From contig CM077643.1 in assembly GCA_039707465.1 (NCBI GenBank), positions 318,623,919-318,687,918 on the forward strand: a stretch of 64,000 nt of DNA, written 5' to 3'. Origin of the DNA: Rhabdophis nuchalis. Taxonomy: Eukaryota > Chordata > Lepidosauria > Squamata > Natricidae. A program made the translations under genes and the position numbers. A model generated the notes under the pieces. That model was not told the DNA's origin. It saw only the letters and a program-made list of their open reading frames with translations, and made no database searches. Positions 1 to 12,507 of the stretch are shown one piece after another (position 1 is the first letter of the stretch; every line of letters starts with the position of its first letter).

Positions 1-428
1 ATACCTCCCTTCGACCAATCCATTCCCACAGGGTAGGCCTCCTCAGGGTGCCGTCTGCCGGTCAATGCCGGCTGGTGGTGCCCAGGGGTAGGGCCTTCTC
101 TGTGGCAGGTCCAGCCCTCTGGAACGACCTATCCCCCGAACTTCGTACCATCACGGACCTTTGCCTCTTTTGCCAATCACTCAAAACGCACTTCTTCCAC
201 CCAGCCGGCCTAACTTAGAGTTAGATTAGATATAATTTTAATTGATTAGGTAGTGGATTTTAACATTTTAGTCTATATTTTAGCACAGGTTATTTCAATT
301 TAATGCTATTTTAATGTTGCGACTGTATTTATTGTTGTTTGTTGTGTCATTTTTTAATTTCCTGTGCACCGTCCTGAGTCCAATGGGGAGATAGGAGCGG
401 TATATAAATCGAATAAAACCATAAAACC
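1..428 (+). mobile_element. L2-like LINE 3' end (truncated by window edge)
   Basis: The first ~220 bases encode the conserved C-terminal tail of an L2-type ORF (RSH/REG-like stretch, then [19 protein letters not shown] and the LKTHF-like end at about 185-215). This matches the C-termini of the longer L2 copies elsewhere in the window. An AT-rich 3' UTR follows, ending in the hairpin-like GC block at 365-405 (ccgtcctgag...gggagataggagcgg) that closes every L2 copy here. The tail is short and A-rich. Only the last part of the element is visible, so it is a dead 3' fragment. Confidence 0.85.
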
Positions 429-435
429 TAAACAG

Positions 436-692
436 TGTGTTTAGGGGGGGGATGCCACATACCCCACAGCCCATTCTGGAACTAGCAGACCTCCCTGAAG
501 CCTCCTGGGATCAAAAAAGCATGCCACCACCCCCTGCACTCCTCCTTAGCAAACCCCCCAACCCCTGCCGCATGCGTGGCAGTGATTCAAATATCAGCTT
601 GCCAGCATGCGTGCATATGGTGACAGCTCACATGCCCACAGAGAGGGCTCCACGTGCCACCTGTGGCAGATGGGCCACAGATTCACCATCAT
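436..692. mobile_element. Possible hAT-type MITE fragment
   Basis: The right edge (about 650-692, gccacctgtggca...attcaccatcat) resembles the right terminus of the better preserved hAT-like element at 5430-5827, whose terminal repeat reads CAGTGATGG...AACC. The left terminus and a target duplication are not clear. No coding potential is recognised. This is a weak assignment based on resemblance within the window. Confidence 0.3.
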
Positions 693-2485
693 GGGAATAT
701 AGAATTAATCATTTCAGTAACCTTAATAAGTGCTTTGCACAGAAGAAATCTCACTTGAGTTTTGCATTGGCGTGTGTGTTTGTGTGTGTGTGCATTTATT
801 AAAAACTCCTTTTGAACTTGCTTCTAACTCTCCATCAACTATGAACACAGTTGTTTCTTGGTTTTTAGCCTGGTTTAGGATTAAAAGTCAAAATTCTTCA
901 CAGCATCCATTTCTTTATGGTTATGCTCTTTATGTAGCAGCACAACTCAAAATGAATGCACATTTTTTCCTGGTCAAGAAGCAATATGGATTCATAAAGC
1001 AAGTTTTGAAACAATACAGGCAATTTTAATATGTTTAGCAATTTCCCATAATCTGTTCCAATAATAATAAAAGATGAATAAATTAAGTTCAACAAGCATA
1101 AATTCTTCAAGGAAAAGCCCTTGAGCAATGACAAAATCTAACTAGCAATACAGAGTTGATGGAACTTCATGCTTCATTGTATGTTGCACAAACAGAATCA
1201 TTTACAAACAACAAGCTGAAAATGTATTGCCTTACTGGGTGAATCACTATGTGTGTGTGTGTGCGTGTGTATATACACATCCGCGCACACATATACACAC
1301 ATTCCTTTTTGCACTTGATACTTAATGCAATTATTTCCTGAAGTCTTGTTCTGCAACCAAATTACTAAAAGAATTATTCTTTTGATATAACAAAACATGT
1401 CATTATTTTTAAACATGCTTATGCATATGCACAAACCAATTTGATTTCAATCTGATTTATAAAGTAGATTTCCCTTTATGATATTCTTCTATTGCACATC
1501 TTAAAAGCCAATTTCATTCAAATTCAATAGGGAAAGTAGAAGTTACACATAAAAAGTACTTTGGCAGTATAATTTTTAAAAAATCATCTTGTTCATGTTT
1601 CATCACTGTGTCAAAAGATTTGTAACATGACAAATAGAAGAAGTAATTAATCCTTCAGCACCTAGGACATTTTGATAATAATTAAGAACATCATTTTACC
1701 CTTTAAATTGGGATTTCAATTAAAGCATATTTTTCATCATCATTTTATCATACAAATTGTTATCTTGCCAACCAACTGCATTAACTATTATGAATGACAA
1801 CGAAAAGTCTCTCAAGAATACCTCTATGAAAACAAAGTACAACAAACTTCCAACTTGGATAAAAAAGATATATATTTTCATATGTTTTCCTATATGTGAA
1901 TTCAGGGTGGACAGCAATAAATACATTAACCAATTAATAATTTCAATATTACCGTAGTGAATTTATTTTTAAAATATGTTTTAAAATTGGTACCAAATTT
2001 AGTGTGCTTGCATGAAATCTAGTGATACCATGCCACTTAAAGAAGTCAGCCACATTTATTTATTTATTTATTTACTAAATTTGTAAGGGTGCTCATCTCA
2101 ATAAGCAAATACTGTAATAATCTCTCCTGAAATGAGATTAAATTCAATCACACTGAAACTAGACAGAATTATTTACATTTATTTTTACATTAAAAAATAA
2201 TTCCGTAGCAGCCATTTAGGCAAATCTTAAATCATGAATCATGTTTTACCATAATTTCTCTAAATTAATCTGACTTTGGTTGACTAACTCAACCATCTCC
2301 TCGGATTTATTATCAAAGAACAATTGAACATGAATTAAATATTTTCCTAAGGAATCCCACTCCCATAGATCCCTCAAGGTTGTCTGGAGATTGCTTGAGT
2401 CTTCTGGATAACATAAAACCTGACAAGAATATCTACTCCACAAAGCCATCCTATTCAATAACGCCCAGAGACCACAAGCTTAATG
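693..2485. other. AT-rich unassigned region
   Basis: No gene or recognisable element is seen. It holds short (TG)n runs near 772-792 and 1248-1270 and an (ATTT)n stretch near 2057-2075. Short ORFs here are random by composition and show no family motif. Confidence 0.5.
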
Positions 2486-2858
2486 CAGGTAGTCCCCAGT
2501 TTATAAATATCCATTTGGTGACCAAAGTTACAACAGCACTGATAAGGTGACTTACGACCGTTTTTCACACTTATGACCATTGCAGCATGATCAAAATTCG
2601 GAAGCTTGGCAACGGACTCATATTTATGATTGTTCTAGTGTCCTGGATCATGTGATCACCTTTTGTTACTTTCTATCAAGTAATGTCAATGGAGAGGCCA
2701 GATTCACTTAACAACTGTGTTAGTAACCTAACAACTGCAGTGATTCACTGAACAACTATGGCAAGAAAGGTGGTAAAAAATGGCCCAAAAGTCACTTAGC
2801 AATTGTCTCGCTTAGGAAATGCTAGGCAAAATTATCATCGTAAGTCGAGGACTACCTG
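2486..2858. mobile_element. Tigger-like TcMar MITE, copy 1
   Basis: The termini are inverted: caggtagtcc at the left and ggactacctg at the right, followed by TA. The body is a string of short related phrases (gttaagtgaatc-like, cttacgacc-like) shared with copies at 7202-7600 and 33731-34125. It has no ORF, so it is non-autonomous. The TcMar/Tigger placement is inferred from the CAGG-type terminus and TA target. Confidence 0.7.
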
Positions 2859-3742
2859 TACCCTAATGGAAAAGGCTAATCCGATGAGAAATGAGATGCT
2901 ACAAGACATCAGTAGCAGATAAGAAGTAAAAAAGAGAAGAAAAAAGAATATTTAATGTATTGGAAAAATAATAGATCTACATGCTTTTGTCATAAGTAAA
3001 CATCTGGAAAGATACAAGCAAATTCTCCAGAGAGCTGTTGATTAACTGATTTCTACAAATAACAATCAGAAGAAAGAGACATGTTTTATTCACAACCTGT
3101 CCATTCTTCAGGTAGTTCTGAGCATGGACATCCTTGTTGCCAAACTCATTTTAAATATGACTGTATCCTCAGTGCCATGTGCAAAAAAAAAAAAAAAGCT
3201 AAGAAAATATGGGGTGGGGGGAATCAGTCGAAAGGGTTATACATTTTTTGAAGCAACCAAATTAAATGTCATCTGAAACATTCAAATTTACCACAGCATT
3301 CTGATTAATTTGTGAATTCCAGGAAACCTGGCATGCATTTCACCTCTTTGAAAGAGATGACAGCAAAGGGCCTCAAGGGAATTTCAGAAACATGACTCAT
3401 CTCAAAACTACTAAACAGGGAGTGCATGATTAACTCAAGGAAAAGGGCTACCATTAAACAGTATGGGATAATTGTAGATCTTTCATATATATCTCTCCCA
3501 GCAGGTGCCAGTACACAGTAGTGCAGCTATAACCAAAATTAAACGCTGCAGATAGAATAAGAGAAGCAAAAGGGGAAGATTCATGGAAAATGGAAAGAAA
3601 TTAAGGTTGGCTGCTTTGTTTTGTGGGTGTTTTTTTTTGCAAACAGTGATGTGTACAAGCAAAAACAAAAGCAAAGAACAAAACATATAAACCTACTATC
3701 CATATTATAGTTAATACCTCCCACAGGGTATGTGGGCTAAAG
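2859..3742. other. Unassigned AT-rich sequence
   Basis: No gene or element is recognised. There is a 15-base A run near 3183-3197. The last 8 bases (3735-3742, ggctaaag) are the left target duplication of the hAT element that follows. Confidence 0.5.
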
Positions 3743-3912
3743 CAGGGGTCCCCAACCCCTGGTCCGCGGACCGGTGCCGGTTCACGGCTGGATAGGAACC
3801 AGGCCGCAGGGCCGGAGAGGAGGAGGAGGGAGCAGCGGGGCAGAGGATGGCCAAGCGTGCCTCCACCAGCTCCTTCCGACAGCCACTGCAGCGCACTTTC
3901 CGGGGCTACCCG

Positions 3913-4160
3913 GAGTGGCCGGCATGTCAGCTAAGGAGGTTACGGCTGCCTCATGCGGGCAGGCAGGATCCGAGCTGCAGCTACCTTAAGCGCCGCCGAG
4001 GCCATCCGGGCGCCGCACGCCCACCTCCCTTCCAGCCCCATGTGGCGCCCGGACGGCGTTGGCAGCATTTAAGGTAGCCGCAGGCTCGGGTTCTCCGCCC
4101 ACCCGCCCACTGCAGGATGAGGCAGCTGTAGACCTCCCCAGCCGACATGCCGGCCCCTCT
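3913..4160. repeat. GC-rich internal inverted repeat of the hAT element
   Basis: The left arm starts near 3915 (ggccggcatgtcagct) and is mirrored by the right arm ending near 4155 (agccgacatgccggcc). The arms are roughly 95-100 bases with scattered mismatches and small gaps, around a loop near 4020-4045. Transcripts would form a long hairpin. Confidence 0.7.
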
Positions 4161-4189
4161 GCTGCTTCCCGGGGGGAGGGGGGGAGAAA

Positions 4190-4257
4190 ATGACAGACAC
4201 ACAAAGAGACAGACTTAGAGAGACAGAAATAGAGAGAGGGAGGGAGAGAGGCAATCA

Positions 4258-4293
<36 letters not shown>

Positions 4294-4327
4294 GACAGAG
4301 ATGGGTGGAGGGAGGAGAGAGAGACAG

Positions 4328-4371
<44 letters not shown>

Positions 4372-4650
4372 GGAGAGAGAGAGAGAGACAAAAAAACAGA
4401 AAGAGAAAGAAAGAAAAATAGAAAAAGAAAGATGAATGGAGGGTGGGAGGGAGGGAGTGGAGGAAAGAAGGGGGAGGGAGGAGGAAGGGAGGGGTGAAAG
4501 AAGGAAGGAAGGTAAGGAAGAAAAGAAAGAAAGAAAAAGAAAGAGGGATGGAGGGTAGGAGGGAAGGAAAGAAGGGAGGAAGGGGGAGAGAGGCAATGGA
4601 AGGAAGGAAAGGAAAGGAAAGGAAAGGAAAGGAAAGGAAAGGAAGAAATC
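4190..4650. repeat. Purine-rich microsatellite tract: (CA)n, (GA)n, (GGGA)n, (GGAAA)n
   Basis: It contains consecutive arrays: a (CA)n of about 16 units at 4258-4289, imperfect (GA)n to about 4390, GGA/GAAA mixtures, and a (GGAAA)n run at about 4605-4645. ORFs across it are low-complexity artefacts. Confidence 0.95.
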
Positions 4651-4862
4651 TATTTTCCTATTTCCTTCCACCTCAAGCTACCTGTTTGGTTAACCAGGTT
4701 AAAGATCTATTTTTCTCCCAGTGGTCATTTCAAAGGAATCACATCCTCTTGAGTCATTTCCTGGATTCAAACCAGCATCCCAAAGAGTCATGGGCTGCCT
4801 TTATATATAACGAGTGCCCATAAATCCATTTTTACCATCTTCAGAAGACCAAAGACCAGCCA

Positions 4863-4966
<104 letters not shown>

Positions 4967-5429
4967 CTTATGACCCCAATTGAGCCCAAAATGTTGGTTG
5001 CTAAGCAAGACCATTAAGTGAACTTCACCACATTTTCCAAGTTGGCCACGCCCACCAGGTCACATGACCACTGAGCCACTCCCACAAAACAGGCCACACC
5101 TTTTGGCTCTCAGAAGAAATTTCAGTAGTGGTACTGTTGATATTTGGCTCTATTGACTAATAGGTTTGCCCACCACTGCCCTAGAGGGCCAAGTGAGCCG
5201 ACTGCCCCCCCCCCCCGTGTGCGCATGTGCCACCTGTTCCCCCTCCCCCCCTCTAGACCAGCCGGTCCGCAGAATTTTCTTTAAAATGAAACCGGTCCCT
5301 GGTGAAAAAAAGGTTGGGGACCCCTGGGCTAAAGGATATCAGCAGCATTCCTTCATGAAAACAACTATGTTTACAGCACCAATATATATGGAAAATTGGC
5401 TCAAATAAAGTAGCTAATATACACTAAGT

Positions 5430-5827
5430 CCGTGATGGCAAACTTATGGCAAGCATGCCCAAAATTGCACACGAAGCCATGTTGCCCGGCACGTGCAGCC
5501 TTGCCTGTTTGTCTTTCGATCAGCTATCCTTCGTTGAGTGCGGCAGTGCCAAAAACTGGTGTGCACATGCGCGCCAGCCAGCTGACTGTCACATGCACAT
5601 GCACGCCTGAACCAACAAATGCGACTTTTTTGGAGTGCAGTCCTTCTTGCGTGTGGCAGTGCCAAAACCCAGCCTGCTCATGTGCACCAGCTAGCTGATT
5701 GTCGTGTGTGCATGCGCACTAGAACTCGAAAGTCCAGCTTTTCCAGAACACTGCCCCAACGAGCGTGTGCGTGACATTTCCGCATAACTTTTTCAGCATC
5801 CGGTACTGAAAAGGTTCACCATCACTG
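5430..5827. mobile_element. hAT-type MITE with perfect 8-bp TSD
   Basis: The ends are inverted: ccgtgatggcaaac at the left and gttcaccatcactg at the right. Identical 8-base duplications (cactaagt) lie at 5422-5429 and 5828-5835. The interior is CpG- and TGCGCA-rich with no coding capacity. The length of 398 bases and 8-bp duplication fit a non-autonomous hAT. Confidence 0.85.
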
Positions 5828-5835
5828 CACTAAGT

Positions 5836-6629
5836 CATTCTGATAGTTGACTATGATTACAGAATTAAACACTAATTCTAGTAATTTCATTTTTTAAAAC
5901 GTAATGGCGTTTCTCATAACAGAAGCACTATATGCAGTTATGTTTTCTTACAGGAACATGGGAAGGGGGTGGTAAAGGGGGGACGGAGAAAGAAAGATAT
6001 AAATAGTATAAAGAAGAAAACAACATTTCATTTTAAAAAGCAGTCTCCATACAGTCTCTCCTGCTGTCCTGCCACCCAGCTCTTCTGTTGACATTTAGAC
6101 ACTTCACTATAATGCTCCAAAAATCAATAGCAATTTATTCCCTCTTTGGACCCTAAGCAACAAAAGTAAATAATATTGTCACCTCCAGTCTGCCTGTAGA
6201 ACATGGTCACAAAACAGTCTTGCTATTATAATGCAACCCGAGATGGTCAGGATTCTTTATGCTAGCTCCGCTGATTGTATTGGTTTTCATGAAAGACAAA
6301 TACTTTAGCAAACTAATACAGAGAGGTCAGGGTTTTTTTTTTGCAGGGCAGCCAAAAGGGGAAAAAAAGTGTGGAGACCAAATTAAGAAAAAAGTTGGGG
6401 AACTCTCATTTTGTCTGTATTGATTTTATTAGAGCAGAAATGAGACATATCCATAGACTCCCTGTTTAATTTATTTATATATATATATATACGGATGGAA
6501 GAAATATGAAGAACATGTACATACGCCAAAATATCTTCAAATTAGAATGTAGTTTTTAAAACTTGACCTTCAAACTATCAAATGTTGAGCAGTTCTTTCT
6601 TGTAAATCCATCATGGTGCTGCACAAAGT
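5836..6629. other. Unassigned AT-rich sequence
   Basis: No gene or element is recognised. A short (TA)n run sits near 6477-6492 and a T run at about 6333-6343. Confidence 0.5.
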
Positions 6630-7109
6630 AAATGCACCGCTTCAAGGTGTTAGTTATCATCTTTAAAGCGCTCCATGGCACGGGACCTAGCTATCTGCGG
6701 GATCGCATCCTGCCCCATACCTCCCTGCGGCCGATTCGCTCCCACAGAGAGGGACTTCTCCGGGTGCTGTCCACTAGGCTGTGCCAGCGGGCGACGCCCA
6801 GGGGAAGGGCCTTCTCTGTGGTGGGCCCGACCCTCTGGAATGACCTTCTCCCCGAAATCAGAACAACTACAGACCTTCGCTCCTTCCGACAGCAATTAAA
6901 AACGCATTTCTTCTGCTTGGCTGGCCTAGGGTAATTTAAATTTTAAATTGTCTAGGGTTTTTTTAGGGATAGTTTAGTTTTAGAGGAGTTTTTAGCGCAG
7001 GGCAAGTTTAATTTGTTTTTAATTTTGTATTTTGTCTGTTTTAACTGTTTTTAATTCCCTGTGCCCCGCCTCGAGTCCCTTCGGGGAGAGAGAGCGGGTT
7101 ATAAATAAA

Positions 7110-7193
<84 letters not shown>

Positions 7194-7195
7194 TA
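6630..7195 (+). mobile_element. L2-like LINE 3' end with long (TTA)n tail
   Basis: Frame 6632-6934 encodes the last ~100 residues of the L2 ORF ([28 protein letters not shown]-like, LKTHFF). The 5' break is abrupt near 6630, as expected of 5' truncation during target-primed reverse transcription. The 3' UTR ends in the family's GC block (7060-7100) and then a (TTA)n array of about 28 units (7110-7193), which is the element's own tail, expanded. The coding part lacks internal stops, so the copy is fairly young. Confidence 0.9.
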
Positions 7196-7201
7196 TTAAA
7201 T

Positions 7202-7600
7202 GTAGGAATTCCTCAATTTAGGACCACAATTGATCCCAAAATTTCTGTTGTTAAGCGAAACATTTGCTAAGTGAGTTTTGTCCCAGTTTATCACCATTCT
7301 TGCCACAGTCGTTAAATGAATCACTGCAGTTGTTCAGTTAGTAATATGGTTGTTAAGTGAATCTGGCTTTCTCATTGAGTTTGCCTATCAAGAAGATCAC
7401 AAGTGATCACATGATCCCAGGATATGGAAACCGTCATAAATATGAATAAGTCGCCAAGCATTTGAATTTGGATCATGTGTCCATGGGGATGCTGCAATGG
7501 ACACATGATCCAAATGTGAAGAACACCCAAAATCACTTTTTAGGCTGTTGTAACTTAAAATGGTCACTAAACAAACTGTTCTAAGCCAAGGACTACTTTT
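7202..7600. mobile_element. Tigger-like TcMar MITE, copy 2
   Basis: It shares its body with the copy at 2486-2858 but runs in the opposite orientation (gatcccaaaatttctgttgttaag-like start, gtgaatctggctt-like middle). Both termini are eroded (left taggaattcctcaattta, right aagccaaggactact). It lies directly against the L2 tail. It is non-coding. Confidence 0.65.
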
Positions 7601-8049
7601 AATACTAAATATATATAATATTTCCCCCCAAGACCGTCATTCCATGTTTAAAAATGGAATATAAGAAGCCAATTATCTAGGAAACTGCCCAGGTATTCTA
7701 GAGCTCGTATTATTGTGTGACTCCTTTCACTATTCATTACCCATCAGCTAAGTTTACAAAATGTATTTGTTCAAAGTGCGATACAATTAGTGGAACTATA
7801 ATGAGAAAGGAGTACTGTTTTCAAACAGAGTCATCTGGATGCAAACAGAATGCTGATTAACAAGATTTAGCCTGATCACTACAGCTCTTTTTAGTTCTTA
7901 CGATATTTCAGCTCCTGAAGAACCTTCTTAATACATCCCCATTCCATATTTCCAGAGGCAAAGTTAAAGCATTTCCCCGCCCCTCGCTTTTTTTTTTAAT
8001 TGTTGCATTTTCCGTAACATAGCTTCCATGTCATCACCCAATCAAACCA
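7601..8049. other. Unassigned AT-rich sequence
   Basis: Nothing is recognised on either strand. Confidence 0.5.
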
Positions 8050-8130
8050 GGCACCTGGTTATTTGTTGTGCAATATCCCTTCGGGGAGAGGGGGCGGTCT
8101 AGAAGTCCAATAAATAATAATAATAATAAT
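8050..8130 (+). mobile_element. Short L2-like 3' terminal scrap
   Basis: Only the terminal GC block (cccttcggggagagggggcgg at about 8077-8098) and an (ATA)n tail to about 8130 remain. Both match the ends of the longer L2 copies. Confidence 0.7.
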
Positions 8131-8388
8131 TGAGGTATTCTATCTATACAATAGACACAAGAAATTCATTCAGTTTCTCTGCAATATTTTTGTCATATTT
8201 TAACATTCATATTTTCTTTACCATCCAACAGACCATCCAGGCTCTTGATTATTGCATCTTATTGCATCATTATTATCTTACAGTTAAGTTCATTAGTAAA
8301 ATACTTCTCAAAACTTTTTATTGCATCCTATATATTCTGGTTGTATTTCTTTTATGCAACTTTGTATTATTGGGGGGATTGTATTTGT

Positions 8389-8732
8389 GGGACGCGGTGA
8401 CTCAGTGACTAAGACCCTGAGCTTGTCGGTCAGAAAGGTCAGCATTTCGGTTCTTTAAATCCCTAGCGTCGTTGACGGGGTGAGCTCCCATTACTTGTCC
8501 CAGCTTCTGCCAACCTAGCAATTCTAAAGCATGTAAAAATGCAAGTAGAAAAATAGGACCACCTTTGGTGGAAATGTAAAAGTGTTCTGTGCGCCTTCAG
8601 CGTTTAGTCATGCCGGCCACATAACCACGGAGACGTCTTCAGACAGCACTAGCTTTTCAGCTTTAAAACGGAGATGAGCACCAATTTAGAGTCGGGAACA
8701 ACTAGCACATATGTGCAAGGGGAACCTTTACC

Positions 8733-8733
<1 letters not shown>
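8389..8733 (+). mobile_element. Sauria-type tRNA-derived SINE
   Basis: The head (gggacgcggtgactcagtgactaag) carries a Pol III A box. A decayed B box lies near 8449-8463 (ggttctttaaatccc). The conserved body includes catgccggccacat and gagacgtcttc. The 3' end, agtcgggaacaactagcacatatgtgcaaggggaacctttacc, is the tail this SINE family shares with the BovB LINE of squamates. It ends in a (TG)n run. The whole family consensus is present with point mutations. Confidence 0.93.
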
Positions 8734-8763
<30 letters not shown>

Positions 8764-8815
8764 TTTGTTTGTTAGCTGAAAAGCCTATACATACATGCAT
8801 ACACACACACACACA
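8734..8815. repeat. (TG)n / (TTTG)n / (CA)n simple repeats after the SINE
   Basis: A TG run (8734-8761), a short TTTG run and a CA run (about 8800-8815) follow the SINE tail. Confidence 0.9.
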
Positions 8816-9634
8816 TGAATTATTGTAACCTTGTTTTTTCCCCCTCTAAAACAGTGTAGAGTCGAATTTTCAGGGATATACAAGAAATATAGGAAACAAG
8901 CTTTGTAATCCATGCACTGATCTGACCCTTGATAGCTTTACAACATCAGAGTGGTATCCAGTGGTATCTGGATAGAATACAAAACTAATCACTACTGCAA
9001 AATAACCTTAGGTTGTTATTACCTAAATTAAATAAAACTGGGTAGTTGGCAAGCTGTGACTACCTATTTGTAGTGCATTTTCTCATAGGCGGTACTGTAG
9101 TATGAATGATAAAGTCAGAGAAATTTGGGGAAATTTTAATAAAGTTTTCCAAACATTTTTTGGTCCATCAAAAGGGAAAAACGTGTCCCTAAATATGTTA
9201 GTTGTATAGCAGGATATTTACTCATTTCTCTTCTCTGCAACTTCAAGTGGTTAAGCACTCAATGGTTTTCCATATTTCTAAACCTTAGTTTTACCTTTAA
9301 TATGAAAGGTAAAATAGTGGTCACTTCTATTTTAAATTATTATTATTGAAAAAAAATCACATTAGAGCTCTTTGCAATTACCTTATTTTGAAAATAGGGA
9401 AATAAAGCCCCATGTGCTTTATTGAAATTGATTTAACAATGAAGTATAACTAGCCAAACGATGATGAATACAAAAGCTGAATGTTTTGAAAGGAAAGTAA
9501 TTCAGACTAGGAACTAGACTCCTCTTCCAAGTAGGAAAAGAGGATAGAAGGAGTAAGTAAATGAAATGTGACATATATTTCACTCTACCAATATACTCCA
9601 GCCTTTTATTGCCTGCTGAAATTGGAGCCCAAGT
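8816..9634. other. Unassigned AT-rich sequence
   Basis: Nothing is recognised. It could be unique genomic DNA. Confidence 0.45.
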
Positions 9635-10005
9635 TACTGTACTTTTGGAGTATAAGACACATCATAAAACCTTGGCAAATTAAAAAAATGTTTTTGCACT
9701 CCCAAAATGGGCCCATTTTTTTGTCAAAAAAAGGGCATGGATAGCCTTTAGGAAGGTTATAGTGTGCTCCTGGGATTGGGGAGAGCAAAATTGAGCAAAA
9801 AATGGCCTGTTTTTTGCTCATTTCTGCCCTCCCCAGCTCCCAGGAGCTCGCTGAAAGCCTCCTAAAAGCTATGCACGGCCATTTTGGTGAAGGGAGCGGG
9901 GTTTCAGGAGGCAAAAATGCTATATTCAGTATATAAGACGCACCCAGATTTTCAGCCTCTTTTTTGAAGAAAAAAGGTGCATCTTATGCTCCGAAAATTA
10001 AGGTA
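9635..10005. mobile_element. TcMar-like MITE of the 'GGAGTATAAGACGCACC' family, copy 1
   Basis: The terminus cttttggagtataagacac at the left is mirrored by gtgcatcttatgctccgaaaa at the right, and the element ends in TA. The interior is a mirror of AAATGG and AGGAGGC phrases (cctttagg, gggcagaaat-like). Related copies lie at about 12625-13034 and 35042-35934. It has no coding capacity. Confidence 0.7.
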
Positions 10006-10577
10006 TCTTTTACACACCACTACATACCTGCAAAACAGAAGAATCCAGGAAACAATGGCTATCTATTTCTGTTGACAAAAATATGTAAATGATTAAATAA
10101 AAGACATTCAAAGAAAGTCTAATATCAATGCCTTCTATTTAATCATAGATACTTCTTTATTTAGAAATTCAATCAGCAGTCATGAGCTAACGATGGGAAA
10201 GTCAAGATTACGTTTGGATAGATAAGTTGCTACTACTGAAAATGCAAAAACAACAACAACCTAGTGATTTGCTTTCAATAGTGGTGAATATCTTGCTTCT
10301 GCAGAATCTAGCAATCCAGTCTACCATCTATCCAGGATTTAAGTATCTTTCTTTTGCTCTTGTAGGATAATCAGCTTCTTGTCACTTATTTTTCAGTCTT
10401 GAGGGTAGAGGACAGCTACACTATATTTTGATACTGCATTATTTTGTTTAGTCTCTTTATTTCAATCTTGGAAGTTTCAGGTCAGGCAATCAAATGTATA
10501 AAAATTGAGGTTATTTATAAAATTAGTCAAGTATTTTCTATGTAATATTTCTGCTGTATGTTAATTCGCCCAGGACA
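10006..10577. other. Unassigned AT-rich sequence
   Basis: Nothing is recognised. It ends in the target duplication of the following hAT element. Confidence 0.45.
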
Positions 10578-10585
10578 GTCTTTGA

Positions 10586-11504
10586 CAGGGTGGATAAAAA
10601 TCAATGATTTTGTTTTTAAAAAATCAAAAAAATCAGATTTTTTTGATTTAAATTGGATTTTTTTGATTTAAATTGGATTTTTTTGATTTAAATTGGATTT
10701 TTTAATATAAAATGCTTTCTGAGGAAAAACCATCCAAAGGTTATTCCATCATGAAATAAAGATTAGTTTTTTAATTATGTGGAATAAGGCTGTGTATATT
10801 TAATTTTTTTGGTAAATAAATTCCATTAATCCATTCACAATGTCATGCTCTTCCAGAGGTTTTTGTAAGATAATTGGGCAGTTTCTCTGCCTACAAGATA
10901 TTATCACAGATGCTTGGTTTACTTTTGCAGTTCTCAAAACTGAATTTGACTCAGCAGAGATCACGTGCTTCTTCTTCATAGCAAAAATGTTATAACATTA
11001 ACAGAGTTGAAAAATAGACCTTAATCCTAACTTCTACAAACCTATGAATACAGAATCAACCCCTTCAGTGCTAAGTTTCAAGAAGGTCAGTGAATAGAAT
11101 AGAAACAATATTTTTCTGATTGTTTGGAGTGGAATAGATCTGCACAAGAAGAAATTGAAACTAAGTATGAGGAGGAAGGGGCAAGCAGACAAGCAGTACT
11201 ACAAAATGAAAGTCTAAGTTTCTTAAAATATATATATATATATATATATTGTATAGCCAAATTAGTTAACAAACATGGATGTTTGTTTAAGCAAATAACA
11301 TATGCTGTTACGTTATTGTTTCAGTTGAATAAATCTATTTAAATTGTTATTATTAAGGTAATGATTATTTTTTCCTTCCTAAGTACAACAGAAAAGTTGT
11401 CCAAATATGAATGATTAACCTATTAAACTGCTTTTTTACTAGTGATTTAAATCATGATTTAAATCGTGATTTAAATCAACTTGATTTAAATCAAATCCAC
11501 CCTG
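10586..11504. mobile_element. hAT element of the 'CAGGGTGGAT' family, copy A, perfect TSD
   Basis: The ends are cagggtggataaaa and tcaaatccaccctg. Both subterminal regions are filled with gatttaaatc-type palindromic phrases (10610-10700 and 11440-11495). The exact 8-base duplication gtctttga lies at 10578-10585 and 11505-11512. At 919 bases it is non-autonomous; no transposase motif is recognised in the short interior ORF at 11124-11342. The same family recurs at 36577-38913. Confidence 0.88.
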
Positions 11505-11512
11505 GTCTTTGA

Positions 11513-11986
11513 TTTATCCTACTTTATTTCTTTTCACTAATTCCCTAATAAAATGTTTTATCATTTGTAAAGGGCACACGGGCACACGGGCACACACATG
11601 GAGAGATTCTGTTATATTTATTATGCAATGTTATCATATTTAGTGGGATTTGATACCATTTCAAGGAAAAGCAGCCTATTTTTTATTATAAAGTAAAACA
11701 AGTTGGAAAGAGGAAACAAAGTTTTTTCATCCTTTCTTTAGACATTTGAATCCTAGTAAAGGTGATAGGCATTGAATGACAAAAAACAGATGGAAGCACT
11801 TCATTGCCCAAAAATATAATTAAATTAAGGGATTCACTGCTTTAGAATAATAGTTGTCAGCTATGTACTGAATAGACAACCCCATGGAGGAAAAAAAGGA
11901 GTGTTATCTTCAAACCATCTATTAATTTTTTGAAGATGTCTAACTGATCTTTGTTAGATACATAAAGCAGCTGACTTGAACACACA
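11513..11986. other. Unassigned sequence
   Basis: It holds a small gggcacac tandem (about 11573-11598). Nothing else is recognised. Confidence 0.45.
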
Positions 11987-11994
11987 CACTAGAA

Positions 11995-12129
11995 CAGGGG
12001 TCTCCAACCTTTGCAACTTTAAGTCTGAAGGACTTCAGCTTCCAGAATTCTCCAGCCAGCAAAGCTGGCTGGTGAATTCTGGGAGCTGAAGTCCTTCAGA
12101 CTTAAAGTTGCAAAGGTTGGAGACCCCTG
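11995..12129. mobile_element. 135-bp near-perfect palindromic hAT MITE with perfect TSD
   Basis: It starts caggggtctccaacctttgc and ends gcaaaggttggagacccctg. The two halves are almost exact reverse complements about a centre near 12062. The identical 8-base duplication cactagaa lies at 11987-11994 and 12130-12137. The CAGGGGT end and 8-bp duplication indicate hAT. Nothing is encoded. Confidence 0.92.
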
Positions 12130-12404
12130 CACTAGAATACCTTTCATATCTACAGTAGATTTTTAACACAAATTTAAAGAAAAATCATCTGAAATAGTCA
12201 GGCAAAACTAGTTTTGCTATGTATCTGTATTTCTCTGGACATGTCCCCTTGCATGACAGCTGTAGTCATACTCAATCTAGCCAAGAGGAAAAATCATTCT
12301 GAAAACATCAGGTCTGATGACAGTCACTGGCAGCACTTCCCTGTTTTACTCCCTGGGAAACATGTCTCTCCCTTGCTGCCTCTTGAGAAAGGCATAGCTG
12401 GAAA

Positions 12405-12448
12405 GAGACAGAGAGAGGGTGGGGAGGGAGGGAGGGAGGGAGGGAGAG

Positions 12449-12507
<59 letters not shown>

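Noticed and set aside
4190..4671. Long ORFs on both strands across the purine-rich tract
   Set aside because: They are translations of GA/GGAAA microsatellites with no protein motif.
8389..8470. A genuine tRNA gene at the SINE head
   Set aside because: A and B boxes are present, but no cloverleaf with paired arms is seen and a SINE body follows.
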